A stretch of DNA of 9,558 bases from Chlamydiia bacterium (GTDB taxonomy: Bacteria > Chlamydiota > Chlamydiia > Chlamydiales > FEN-1388): NCBI GenBank assembly GCA_023269335.1, contig JAHFTM010000047.1, positions 1-9,558 of the forward strand, written 5' to 3'. Position numbers and translations under genes: made by a program. The notes beneath the pieces were generated by a model. The model worked only from the letters and a program-made list of their open reading frames with translations, was not told where the DNA came from and made no database searches. Below, in pieces: positions 1-6,719 of this stretch. Each line of letters starts with the position of its first letter. Position 1 is the stretch's first letter.

Positions 1-298
1 ATTTAAAGAGCTTTTTCGCAATGCCGGGCTTGAACGCTTCGGCTCAGGCTATTCCTGGCTTGTAAGAGCATCAGATGGTTCCTTACAAGTAGGCTCAACA
101 GCTGACCAAGATAACCCTTTGATGGATAATGCGGCTTTTAAAGGTGTACCTCTCCTTGCCTGCGATGTGTGGGAGCATGCCTACTATCTTCAGTATCAAA
201 ATAGGCGTGGCGATTATCTGAACGCCTTTTGGAATGTCATTGACTGGCAAAGAGTGGATGAGCTTGCTTTTGAGGAAGAAAAAAGGAGAATTCGATGA
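1..298 (+). CDS. sodA: Superoxide dismutase (Fe/Mn family), C-terminal part, 5' end outside window
   Basis: This is the last 98 residues of an iron/manganese superoxide dismutase, which converts superoxide to hydrogen peroxide and oxygen. The reading frame enters at base 2 and ends with TGA at 296-298. Visible family landmarks are the [11 protein letters not shown] block, the [10 protein letters not shown] segment and DVWEHAYY (164-187), whose Asp and His are metal ligands, followed by the usual Tyr-Leu-Asn-Ala-Phe-Trp-Asn-Val end. The Gln in the DQDNPLM segment sits where manganese-type enzymes carry Gln (iron enzymes usually have Ala there), so a Mn or cambialistic enzyme is favoured. That metal call, and hence the symbol, is inference. 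The stop codon overlaps the start of the next gene (ATGA), which suggests co-translation. Family membership is very secure. Confidence 0.94.
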   Translation, partial: FKELFRNAGLERFGSGYSWLVRASDGSLQVGSTADQDNPLMDNAAFKGVPLLACDVWEHAYYLQYQNRRGDYLNAFWNVIDWQRVDELAFEEEKRRIR

Positions 299-753
299 CA
301 AATTTCACCTGTCGCAAAGCTGAGCCAAACGATACAGATCTCATCTTGCAATTTATCACAGAGCTCGCTGAGTTTGAAAAGCTTGTTCATGAAGTCAAAG
401 CGGATGCTGCAACGCTACATAAAAGCCTTTTCATGGACCCTCATGGGCCTGAAGTTTTAATTGCTGAAGAAAATGAAAAACCTATTGGATTTGTACTTTT
501 TTTTCATAATTTTTCTACCTTTCTTGGCCGCAAAGGAATTTATATTGAAGATCTTTATATACGTTCAGAGCATCGTGGAAAGGGGTATGGGGAGCTGTTA
601 CTTTCTCAAATTAAGGAGCTTGCCAAAGAAAGAAACTGTGGACGAGTTGAATGGTGGGTGCTAGACTGGAATGAACGGGCCATTAATTTTTACAAAAAAA
701 TGGGAGCCACTCCTATGTCAGATTGGACGGTCTTTCGACTTACGCTTTCATGA
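295..753 (+). CDS. GNAT N-acetyltransferase, diamine/spermidine acetyltransferase-like
   Basis: A 152-residue acetyl-CoA-dependent N-acetyltransferase, close to the usual length of small single-domain GNAT enzymes and presumably cytosolic. The acetyl-CoA loop is RGKGYG (residues 94-99), preceded by the beta-strand YIEDLYIR (83-90). The C-terminal block [19 protein letters not shown] (120-138) and the early ELAEFEKL (23-30) follow the pattern of the spermidine/spermine N1-acetyltransferase and thialysine acetyltransferase branch. A polyamine or diamine substrate is therefore likely but not proven. The start is supported by AGGAGA at 284-289 and by the 4-base overlap with the superoxide dismutase stop. 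It has no signal peptide, unlike every gene to its right. The family is secure; the substrate is inferred. Confidence 0.88.
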   Translation: MTNFTCRKAEPNDTDLILQFITELAEFEKLVHEVKADAATLHKSLFMDPHGPEVLIAEENEKPIGFVLFFHNFSTFLGRKGIYIEDLYIRSEHRGKGYGELLLSQIKELAKERNCGRVEWWVLDWNERAINFYKKMGATPMSDWTVFRLTLS

Positions 754-793
754 GATTAAAGTTGAATCAAGCGCTCATATTAATCTGAGTTTT

Positions 794-845
794 AGCTGCT
801 AGAGCCTCACCTTTCACTTTAACCGAACGCAGCTTACTTTTTTCT
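794..845 (+). terminator. Possible weak terminator after the sod-GNAT pair
   Basis: AGCTGC at 794-799 can pair with GCAGCT at 829-834, and a T-rich run follows (837-842). The stem is only 6 base pairs, its loop is 29 bases, and its right arm runs into the stop codon of the convergent gene. A second pair, AGATTAA (753-759) with TTAATCT (780-786), is also present. Neither is a convincing intrinsic terminator. They are listed because the two gene sets converge here and some transcription end is expected. Confidence 0.2.
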
Positions 846-2375
846 TCTCTGCTTTTTCTTTTTTTTCTTTATCTCTTTTTTGAGAAACCAAAAATTACCC
901 TGTTCCTTTACTTGAAGCCCATTCTCACTTGATAACTTTGCTAAAACTTCTTGAACATATTCATTTTTGCGCATATTACCACAGAGTAAAGAACCTTGTT
1001 GCAACTGATCATAGTGCCATTTTAAATCTTTTTTCAGGCTGTGGCGAAAATTACCCTCTTCAATGACACACTTAGAAAAACTGATAGACAGTGAGGTTCG
1101 ATAGTATGTTAGGTCAAGAAAAACTGCTTGGTTTGCTGAAGCTTGAAGAAGCTCATTAAATTGCTTTTCCTTTTCCATAACAGAGATTTTGTCTTTCTTT
1201 GCTAGGTAGGATTTGGTTTTCACCTTTTCCTGCATGAAGGTAAACATTTTCTGATCAAGCCATGGATCATAGAGGTCAATTTTAGAAATAAAAGGACAAA
1301 ATGAAAGCAGCTGCAAGGGTCGTAGCGCACTTAAAAATCCTTTGTAAAGAAGCGGCCTGCCCCGATAGTTACTCAAGATTAAGGAAAGATCATCTAGGTC
1401 TTGTGTAGTGAACTGAGTGGCTTCCAACTCAGAAAAGGCCAGATCGTTTTGGCGTACTTTCCTTTGAAAATTTTGCAGGAGTGTCTGCCAGTAATCAAAG
1501 TAGGCTTCTTCACAGCTGCGATCTTTGAGCTCCTGATATTTTTTCTCCAAAAATGCTGGGGTAATTTCTTCCCAATCATGAACAATTGCAACTGGTAGTC
1601 GCTCATATGAGGGATCCAAAAAAGTATGTTCGACAATCGGGATACTATCTAAAACCAAAGCTTCCCATGTTCGTACACAATCTGTTTCCCATCCAAGAGG
1701 CGAGAAGGTGAATCGAGAGGCCGCTATATCTTCATAAAATTGTTCTCTTATGGCACCCTCTTTATAAAGGCAGAAAGGCTGATCCTTAAAACGTTTTACA
1801 ATTGTATCTCTATTTCCATGGGCACGCGGCATAATACAAAGGTAGGTCCAGTGTTTTTTCTCAACGGGCTTTTTTTTCACTGCGTCAATGAGAGAATTGA
1901 CCACTTCCGGCTCTAATTTAAAAAGAGCGAGATCTTGTCCCATAGGGCTCTGAACAAGCTTTGGATGATAACTAAAGACCATGTTTCGACAAAACCAAGC
2001 TGCCAATTTAGAATCGTATAATAGAGATATCATGGAAGGCTTTGGAAACCATGCTCCTATATCGCCAGTAAACAGAATATAAGGGTATTTGATTTTTGGA
2101 TGTACCTTCTTTGTGAACCACTCCAGATAGCTTCCATGAAGATAAATAATATCTCCTTGTTTCACTGAATCTGGATCAAACCATTCAGTAGTTTGGTCAA
2201 TGACGACATCACACACGTTACGAAAAGTAAGGTAGCTGATGAAAGGATAATGTCCTGGATGGGCACGTAAATCTTCTTTGCCTGTAATCTCCGTTGGTAC
2301 CTTTACTAGTTCAGCACGTATACTACCCATCAAGAGAAAAAACAATGGCAGTAGCGAAAAAAAGTTCTTACGCAT
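834..2375 (-). CDS. Exostosin-like (GT47-type) glycosyltransferase with signal peptide and methyltransferase-like C-terminal region
   Basis: A 513-residue protein and the last gene of the leftward operon. Residues 1-21 look like a Sec signal peptide (basic MRKN, a hydrophobic core, cleavage after IRA). Residues about 22-275 resemble exostosin/GT47 transferases: the segment RFTFSPLGWETDCVRTWEAL (221-240) followed by SIPIVEH matches the nucleotide-sugar-binding signature of that family, with the Glu and Arg retained. Residues about 345-500 look like a Methyltransf_24 Rossmann fold that has lost its SAM loop: YDPW (369-372), VFLDLTYY (418-425) in place of an acidic strand, and GSLLCGN (461-467) followed by a C-terminal WFLKK. 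The protein ends in a Lys/Arg-rich tail (501-513) encoded partly by a T8 tract on the plus strand. AAGGA (2385-2389) lies 9 bases before the ATG. The sugar transferred cannot be told from the sequence. The transferase assignment is fairly sure; the C-terminal assignment is tentative. Confidence 0.8.
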   Translation of the reverse strand: MRKNFFSLLPLFFLLMGSIRAELVKVPTEITGKEDLRAHPGHYPFISYLTFRNVCDVVIDQTTEWFDPDSVKQGDIIYLHGSYLEWFTKKVHPKIKYPYILFTGDIGAWFPKPSMISLLYDSKLAAWFCRNMVFSYHPKLVQSPMGQDLALFKLEPEVVNSLIDAVKKKPVEKKHWTYLCIMPRAHGNRDTIVKRFKDQPFCLYKEGAIREQFYEDIAASRFTFSPLGWETDCVRTWEALVLDSIPIVEHTFLDPSYERLPVAIVHDWEEITPAFLEKKYQELKDRSCEEAYFDYWQTLLQNFQRKVRQNDLAFSELEATQFTTQDLDDLSLILSNYRGRPLLYKGFLSALRPLQLLSFCPFISKIDLYDPWLDQKMFTFMQEKVKTKSYLAKKDKISVMEKEKQFNELLQASANQAVFLDLTYYRTSLSISFSKCVIEEGNFRHSLKKDLKWHYDQLQQGSLLCGNMRKNEYVQEVLAKLSSENGLQVKEQGNFWFLKKEIKKKKKKQRRKK

Positions 2376-2397
2376 TAGTCTTAGTCCTTATCTGATG

Positions 2398-3099
2398 CTA
2401 TTTTTTAATAAAAACTAGATAGGGATCTCCCAAATAAGAATCTGGATCAAGAGTACAGTGTTGCAAAAGATAGTCAACTGCCTTTTGTGTCATCGGCCAG
2501 TTAGCATCATCAAAGATAATACGACCATTTGGTGCTACTTTTTCAAGCCAATGCATCACATCAAAAAGTGAAGAGACTTCTGAGTGTTGACCATCGATAT
2601 GAAGGACTTTAATTGTGTCAGTCTCAAAAAGGGAGAGCGCTTCTTTAGAAGTCATCCGCAACACCCAATAGCGATGTTCAAGGTTTGCCTCTTTCATGCT
2701 TGAAACGAAACCAAGTAAAATTTTTTCATAATTAACCTTCGACCACCATGCATAGTTTTCTCCATCATACCCTTCAAGGCAAGGAGCCACAGCCCAAGGA
2801 TCGATAGCATAGCCATAACCCTTATTTTGATAGTCAAGTGCGGCAATTGCTGGAAGAAAAGAGCTGCCACCAAAAACTCCAATTTCTACATACATATCGG
2901 CAGAGGTATTTACAATGATGTTCATCAGCCGCTCTGCTTTTTCTTTTGTACACCAGCCTTCAAGGCGTGGAAGATACTGGATAACCTGTTCTTTATACTC
3001 AGGCCACTTGCCCTTTTCGAAATTGGCTTGGAGTGGAGTAGAAGACAAGATCAATAGGAAAATTCCAATGAGCTGTTTGGTCCATTTTTTTAGATTCAT
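2398..3099 (-). CDS. Class I SAM methyltransferase (Methyltransf_24 type) with signal peptide
   Basis: A 233-residue methyltransferase-fold protein. Residues 1-25 form a signal peptide (MNLKKWTKQL, a hydrophobic stretch, then TPLQA). The SAM-binding motif I is VEIGVFGGSS (71-80), the post-I acidic region is AIDPWA (98-103), VLHIDGQHS (165-173) is the Asp-bearing strand, and APNGRIIFDD (189-198) is the Gly-rich strand-turn typical of the family. I chose the ATG at 3099 over the GTG at 3108, because that GTG lies inside the Shine-Dalgarno sequence AAGGTGAG (3104-3111) serving the ATG. It lies 24 bases after the GT25 gene and 22 bases before the exostosin gene. It is a paralogue of the protein at 5109-5852: both share a W-C-(T/S)-K-E-K start block, GSS-x-LP and a WW-x-KV element. 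The family is secure; the acceptor is unknown and could be a sugar hydroxyl. Confidence 0.85.
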   Translation of the reverse strand: MNLKKWTKQLIGIFLLILSSTPLQANFEKGKWPEYKEQVIQYLPRLEGWCTKEKAERLMNIIVNTSADMYVEIGVFGGSSFLPAIAALDYQNKGYGYAIDPWAVAPCLEGYDGENYAWWSKVNYEKILLGFVSSMKEANLEHRYWVLRMTSKEALSLFETDTIKVLHIDGQHSEVSSLFDVMHWLEKVAPNGRIIFDDANWPMTQKAVDYLLQHCTLDPDSYLGDPYLVFIKK

Positions 3100-3103
3100 T
3101 TTT

Positions 3104-3111
3104 CTCACCTT
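3104..3111 (-). promoter_or_regulatory. Shine-Dalgarno sequence that fixes the methyltransferase start
   Basis: On the minus strand this reads AAGGTGAG, a strong ribosome binding site 4 bases from the ATG at 3099. The in-frame GTG at 3108-3106 is part of it, so the longer reading beginning with GTG is unlikely. Confidence 0.7.
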
Positions 3112-3123
3112 GTTAATTTTGTT

Positions 3124-4053
3124 CTATCTTTTACACTCTGGAGGAGGAGATCCGTTGTCTGAAAGAGCACGCGGTTGTGTTGAAACAACATCTTGAGTTA
3201 CTGCAAACATGACGATATCTTCAGGAAGATAAAATTCCATATCGTAGGGTAAAAAAATCTTATATTGTTTCATGAATTTTAAGATTTTTTCCATTCCCGA
3301 TCGTCGAACAATCATAGAATAGGCCCCATAACGAGCTCCAATTCGACGAAATGATGGATACTCCACTCTTTTGGAAAAGCGTTCAGTATTTCGAGGAGAA
3401 AAATTGGGTTTCCTTGCAAAGCTGCTGCAAGGCACATAATTGCCCTGCTGGTTCTTGGTATCTTGATCGGTAAAAAGAATATCCCACTTCTTTCCCTCTT
3501 TGCTCGTAAGCTTATCAAGTTTTTCTATCAGTTGCGAAAGACAATGTGGATTTTGTAAGACTTGAATATCATCTTCCATAACCCATATTGTTTGATATCC
3601 AGAGTTATAAGCATCTTGAAGAATTGAAAGATGGCTCAAGCAAATGCCTATTGCACCACGACTCATACAGTGACAGAAATAGGTTCTACCTGACTTGTGC
3701 ATAACTTCGTGAGAAGGTGTTCCATCTTTACTTTCATACGTTGTTCCCCACAAGTCTTTCTTCATACCACGGGCATATTTGACACCTAATTGCTCAATGG
3801 CCTCGTAAGAAAGTTTCCACCCATTGACAGCAGAAAAACGACATGGGTTGATGCCATAAGGTGCCAGCTGCTCAATACAGGAAGCAAATTTTTCTGGACG
3901 TTCGTCAAGATTAATCATGTAGATGAAATCGACATGATTGATTGAACGGCAGCTCGATTTATCTGTGACCTGTTTAAAATAAGCTTCAATCCCCTCAGCA
4001 GAAAGCGATTGCAGAGACAGAAGAAAAAGGGAAATCATGTAACGTAATAGCAT
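3124..4053 (-). CDS. GT25-family glycosyltransferase (LPS/collagen galactosyltransferase type) with signal peptide
   Basis: A 309-residue glycosyltransferase and the first gene of the leftward operon. Residues 1-19 (ending SLSA) look like a signal peptide. The family pattern is clear: the first strand IYMINLDERPEKF (44-56), the block GAIGICLSHLSIL (133-145), the acidic MEDDIQV (159-165) that would bind metal and the UDP-sugar, and later GAYSMIVRR (223-231) and DMEFYLPED (251-259). GT25 members add galactose or related sugars to bacterial LPS or to hydroxylysine in collagen, so a galactosyl-type transfer is plausible. It is not shown here. The protein carries many cysteines, including a CHCMSRGAIGIC cluster (127-138), which would suit an oxidising compartment. 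An in-frame stop just upstream rules out a longer start; only a weak GAGAATGG precedes the ATG. The family is secure. Confidence 0.87.
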   Translation of the reverse strand: MLLRYMISLFLLSLQSLSAEGIEAYFKQVTDKSSCRSINHVDFIYMINLDERPEKFASCIEQLAPYGINPCRFSAVNGWKLSYEAIEQLGVKYARGMKKDLWGTTYESKDGTPSHEVMHKSGRTYFCHCMSRGAIGICLSHLSILQDAYNSGYQTIWVMEDDIQVLQNPHCLSQLIEKLDKLTSKEGKKWDILFTDQDTKNQQGNYVPCSSFARKPNFSPRNTERFSKRVEYPSFRRIGARYGAYSMIVRRSGMEKILKFMKQYKIFLPYDMEFYLPEDIVMFAVTQDVVSTQPRALSDNGSPPPECKR

Positions 4054-4077
4054 AGACCATTCTCATTACTAAAGTTC

Positions 4078-4105
4078 AGGGTATTTTGGAGTCTAGATGA
4101 CTCAA
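4078..4105 (-). promoter_or_regulatory. Possible leftward sigma70-type promoter
   Basis: On the minus strand TTGAGT (4105-4100) is followed after 16 bases by TACCCT (4083-4078). The -35 box is good and the -10 box poor. The GAGTC/GACTC inverted repeat lies across its spacer. It is the best leftward candidate I can see, but weak. Confidence 0.22.
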
Positions 4106-4180
4106 TGATTATGCATAAAGTGGTTTTTTATTTTTCTCTGACTTTTTTTGAAGTTTTTGGTTTCTCCATAATCACGATCG

Positions 4181-4210
4181 TTGACTAAATTTTGAAGTGC
4201 ACTGTATGTT
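4181..4210 (+). promoter_or_regulatory. Likely rightward sigma70-type promoter
   Basis: TTGACT (4181-4186), an 18-base spacer and TATGTT (4205-4210) match the -35 and -10 consensus at 5 of 6 and 4 of 6 positions. Transcription would start near 4217, giving a leader of about 27 bases before the FkbM-type gene, whose ribosome binding site is AGAGG (4232-4236). It would serve the whole rightward operon. Confidence 0.55.
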
Positions 4211-4243
4211 AGCCTTTTTGTAAAAAACAGCAGAGGTTCAAGA

Positions 4244-5083
4244 ATGAAGCGCCTCCTTTTTCGATGTCTAATTTTCTCTTTCGCCTATCTTTTTCTCCCC
4301 TCTTTTATTTTTGCGAATGCAGTACCACTAAAAGTCGATGAAAATAGTTTGCTTCCTTACTCTTTTAGTATTCATTCACAATATGGTGAAGAAGGCATTT
4401 TAGCTCATGTCTTAACCAAACTCAATCTAAAGACAGGCTTTTTTGTTGAGTTTGGTGGATGGGATGGAGAGCATCTGTCAAACACTCGCTTTTTAGCTGA
4501 AAGAGGCTGGAAAGGCGCCTTCATTGAAGCTGATAAAGAGTTGAGCAAAAAGGCAAAAAAAAATTGTGCCGATCTTCATGTGCAGTGCATTCAGGAATTT
4601 GTTACATGGCCACAGGCGCAATCGCAAGGAAAAACACTTGAGCAGATCGCGGCTCTTTACTTTCCACAGCAAGAAATTGACGTTTTGTCAATTGATATTG
4701 ATGGCCCTGATTTTTTGATTTTAGAACAGTTGAAATTGCGACCGAAGGTAATTATCATTGAAGGGGGTATTTGTTGGTCTCCTTTCATCACTAAAAGAGT
4801 GCCAGATCTTATAGCCAAAAGAGAAGTGAATCAACCTCTTCAGGTTATTTGTGAGATCGCTAGAAAAAAGGGATACAAGCCTGTCTGCTTTACAATTAAC
4901 ACATTTTTTGTTCGTGAGGATCTTTTCAAACCATTTGAAAACATCAAAAATGATCCTGTAACACTTTGGTTTGATTCTTGGTACTACTACAAAAATAAAG
5001 CTCCTGAGATTGCAAGCTATGTAAGAGGCATTCGTGCCTCTCATGCTTCAATCCAACAATATGATCCCTTTACAATTCCATAA
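4244..5083 (+). CDS. FkbM-type SAM methyltransferase with signal peptide
   Basis: A 279-residue methyltransferase and the first gene of the rightward operon. Residues 1-24 (MKRLLFRCLI, then a long hydrophobic stretch ending FIFA) form a signal peptide or anchor. The SAM-binding loop is FVEFGGWDGEHLSNT (67-81), with the ribose-binding acid in FIEAD (93-97). SIDIDGPD (139-146) and VIIIEGG (159-165) are the later strands of the FkbM fold, of the subfamily with a DIDG-x-D motif. FkbM relatives O-methylate sugars and polyketides, so an exported glycan is a reasonable acceptor but unproven. AGAGG lies 7 bases before the ATG. A run of nine A's (4555-4563) in codons for Lys-Lys-Asn is a possible slippage site. 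The next gene starts 25 bases downstream. Confidence 0.86.
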   Translation: MKRLLFRCLIFSFAYLFLPSFIFANAVPLKVDENSLLPYSFSIHSQYGEEGILAHVLTKLNLKTGFFVEFGGWDGEHLSNTRFLAERGWKGAFIEADKELSKKAKKNCADLHVQCIQEFVTWPQAQSQGKTLEQIAALYFPQQEIDVLSIDIDGPDFLILEQLKLRPKVIIIEGGICWSPFITKRVPDLIAKREVNQPLQVICEIARKKGYKPVCFTINTFFVREDLFKPFENIKNDPVTLWFDSWYYYKNKAPEIASYVRGIRASHASIQQYDPFTIP

Positions 5084-5108
5084 CCTTATTTCAAAAAAGG
5101 AACCTACG

Positions 5109-5852
5109 ATGAAAATGAAGTTACTACGAATGATGCTCGCTTGTGCTTTTTGTATGTGCTCACCTACATTGCACGCAGAATGGGATCCTACCTACTGCTT
5201 ACCAGATGATAACCTTACAGCACTAGAAAATGCTGAATTTAAGAAGCTAAAAGTTGCAGTCGCACAAGAGCTTCAAAATAGCTGGTGTTCAAAGGAGAAG
5301 ATTGAGCTCTTAATGGATCTTGTACATGTTACAAAACCACAGGTCTGTGTTGACATAGGTAGTTGCACAGGCTCTTCTGTGTTACCTGTTGCTGCCGTGC
5401 TTAAAATGAATCGTCGCGGAAAAGTATTTGCAGTGGATGCCTGGTCAAATGAGGTAGTGACTCGCCATCTTGATCTAGATGATCCAAATAGAGAATGGTG
5501 GTTAAAAGTAGACATGCAAGCTGTCTTGACAATTTTTCGCAATATGGTCAAAAAATTCGGCTTTGAATTATGTTGCACAGAGATGCAAATGAACTCACTT
5601 GAAGCAGCAGCTCGCTTATCTCAAATCGATTTCCTTCAGCTTGATGGTGACTATTCTGAAAAAGGCTCTGTTGCTGACGTGGAGCAATTATTGCCACAGG
5701 TGAAAAAAGGAGGCTATATTTTGCTTTCTAACCTATTCACAATGGTCAAAGGTAAAGCACCAAAAATGAAAGCTTTTTCGATGCTTTTCGATTCTTGTGA
5801 GATGATTTGTGAAATTGAACGAGACAACGCCGTTCTTTTCCGTAAAAAATAA
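5109..5852 (+). CDS. Class I SAM methyltransferase (Methyltransf_24 type) with signal peptide
   Basis: A 247-residue methyltransferase-fold protein. The start at 5109 is chosen because AAGGAA (5097-5102) lies 6 bases before it and because residues 1-23 then form a proper signal peptide (MKMKLLRMML to TLHA). A longer reading from 5034 would overlap the FkbM gene by about 50 bases and bury the signal. Motif I is VDIGSCTGSS (81-90), AVDAW (108-112) follows, DFLQLDGDYS (174-183) is the acidic strand and KKGGYILLSN (199-208) the Gly-rich turn. It is a paralogue of the minus-strand protein at 2398-3099, so one copy probably arose by duplication across the divergent promoter. Their divergence is large, which suggests separate acceptors. 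The substrate is unknown. Confidence 0.84.
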   Translation: MKMKLLRMMLACAFCMCSPTLHAEWDPTYCLPDDNLTALENAEFKKLKVAVAQELQNSWCSKEKIELLMDLVHVTKPQVCVDIGSCTGSSVLPVAAVLKMNRRGKVFAVDAWSNEVVTRHLDLDDPNREWWLKVDMQAVLTIFRNMVKKFGFELCCTEMQMNSLEAAARLSQIDFLQLDGDYSEKGSVADVEQLLPQVKKGGYILLSNLFTMVKGKAPKMKAFSMLFDSCEMICEIERDNAVLFRKK

Positions 5853-5870
5853 CAGAGACAGGAGTTTTAT

Positions 5871-6719
5871 ATGTCATTTCTGACCTTCAGAGCGTCTTTA
5901 AGCGCCTTTCTTTTTGTCATTATGCCTTGCCTTATAGCAGAAAATGAAAGCATTACTTCAAGAGATACTGGTTATAGAGAAGTGTGCAGGAAGGCAGCAG
6001 AATCGAGAGATGTTTTTCTGCAATTTCGTGCTATTCCAGATTACCGGAGAGCCCTTGAGATTACAGAAGGTGACGCTTTTTATGATTATCTTATGAGTAC
6101 GCGTAAAACAATAAATAAAGCGCTAACTGGGTGCGAAAGGTTAGATATGATTGGGAATCCTACAACAAAAAACTATCCTTCACTTGGTAGATTCTCCGCA
6201 ACGACACTGCGCTACATTGCACATGCCGATAAGATCTGTAAATTCTTTCAGCTACCTCAAAAGATGAAGGTAGCTGAAATCGGAGCGGGCTTTGGTGGTC
6301 AATGCTTTGTACTGTCTCAATTCAAACCCTTTGAGACCTACTACATCTATGATTTACCTGAAGTACAAGGTCTTATCCAACGGGTCATGCAAACGCTTTA
6401 TGTTAACAATGTCATCTGTCCTGCAATGACTGCAAAAGTTCCCGAAGAAAAAATCGATCTCGTGATTAGCAATTACGCCTTTTCAGAATGTAGTCTCGAC
6501 ATTCAACTTCTCTACTTTGAGCAAGTGATCAAAAAAGCAGATCGTGGTTACATGGTCTACAACCAGATTTCCCAGGCAGATTATGGAATTAACTCTATGA
6601 GCTGCAATGAATTCGTTCATCTTTTGAGAAAAAATGGAATACAACCTAAAGTTTTTACTGAGTTTCTTTCAACCGCTCCAGGAAATAAACTTATCATTTG
6701 GGATAAGACAAAATCATGA
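5871..6719 (+). CDS. Putative sugar O-methyltransferase with signal peptide
   Basis: A 282-residue protein of the type annotated as putative sugar O-methyltransferase (the family I remember as TIGR04371). Residues 1-23 (ending PCLIA) look like a signal peptide. After a helical N-terminal region comes the SAM loop VAEIGAGFGG (134-143), then YIYDLPEV (158-165), whose DLPEV is characteristic of the family, and SNYAFSE (200-206), equivalent to the catalytic-side strand. The late YMVYNQ (227-232) also fits. The role would be to methylate a sugar hydroxyl, consistent with neighbouring transferases. AGGAG (5860-5864) is 6 bases before the ATG, and the gap to the previous gene is 18 bases. Its stop overlaps the galE-like start (ATGA at 6716-6719). 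The fold is secure; the exact subfamily is from memory. Confidence 0.8.
   Translation: MSFLTFRASLSAFLFVIMPCLIAENESITSRDTGYREVCRKAAESRDVFLQFRAIPDYRRALEITEGDAFYDYLMSTRKTINKALTGCERLDMIGNPTTKNYPSLGRFSATTLRYIAHADKICKFFQLPQKMKVAEIGAGFGGQCFVLSQFKPFETYYIYDLPEVQGLIQRVMQTLYVNNVICPAMTAKVPEEKIDLVISNYAFSECSLDIQLLYFEQVIKKADRGYMVYNQISQADYGINSMSCNEFVHLLRKNGIQPKVFTEFLSTAPGNKLIIWDKTKS

Larger units (their letters stand above)
4054..4243. promoter_or_regulatory. Divergent promoter region between the two arms of the sugar locus
   Basis: These 190 bases hold no gene and must contain the start signals for both arms. They are AT-rich with T tracts (4124-4129, 4143-4149). Three short palindromes are visible: GAGTC-5-GACTC (4089-4103), TTATGCATAA (4109-4118) and ACGATCGT (4174-4181). 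The last touches the rightward -35 box, and the first overlaps the only leftward promoter candidate. They could be operator sites, but such short palindromes also occur by chance. Confidence 0.6.

Noticed and set aside
753..786. AGATTAA/TTAATCT inverted repeat after the GNAT gene as a terminator
   Set aside because: Seven AT-rich base pairs with a 20-base loop and no T-run make it too weak to call.
3100..3108. GTG start extending the methyltransferase at 2398-3099 by three residues
   Set aside because: The GTG is part of the Shine-Dalgarno sequence AAGGTGAG that serves the ATG at 3099.
4721..5044. Open frame of 107 codons on the minus strand inside the FkbM-type gene
   Set aside because: It is antisense to a gene with clear family motifs, has no ribosome binding site of note and shows no recognisable domain.
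5034..5108. Upstream ATG extending the second Methyltransf_24-type gene
   Set aside because: It overlaps the FkbM gene, lacks a good ribosome binding site, and would place 25 polar residues before an otherwise clean signal peptide.
5273..5578. Open frame of 101 codons on the minus strand inside the second Methyltransf_24-type gene
   Set aside because: It is antisense to conserved motif I and has no domain or signal; it is a shadow of the real gene.
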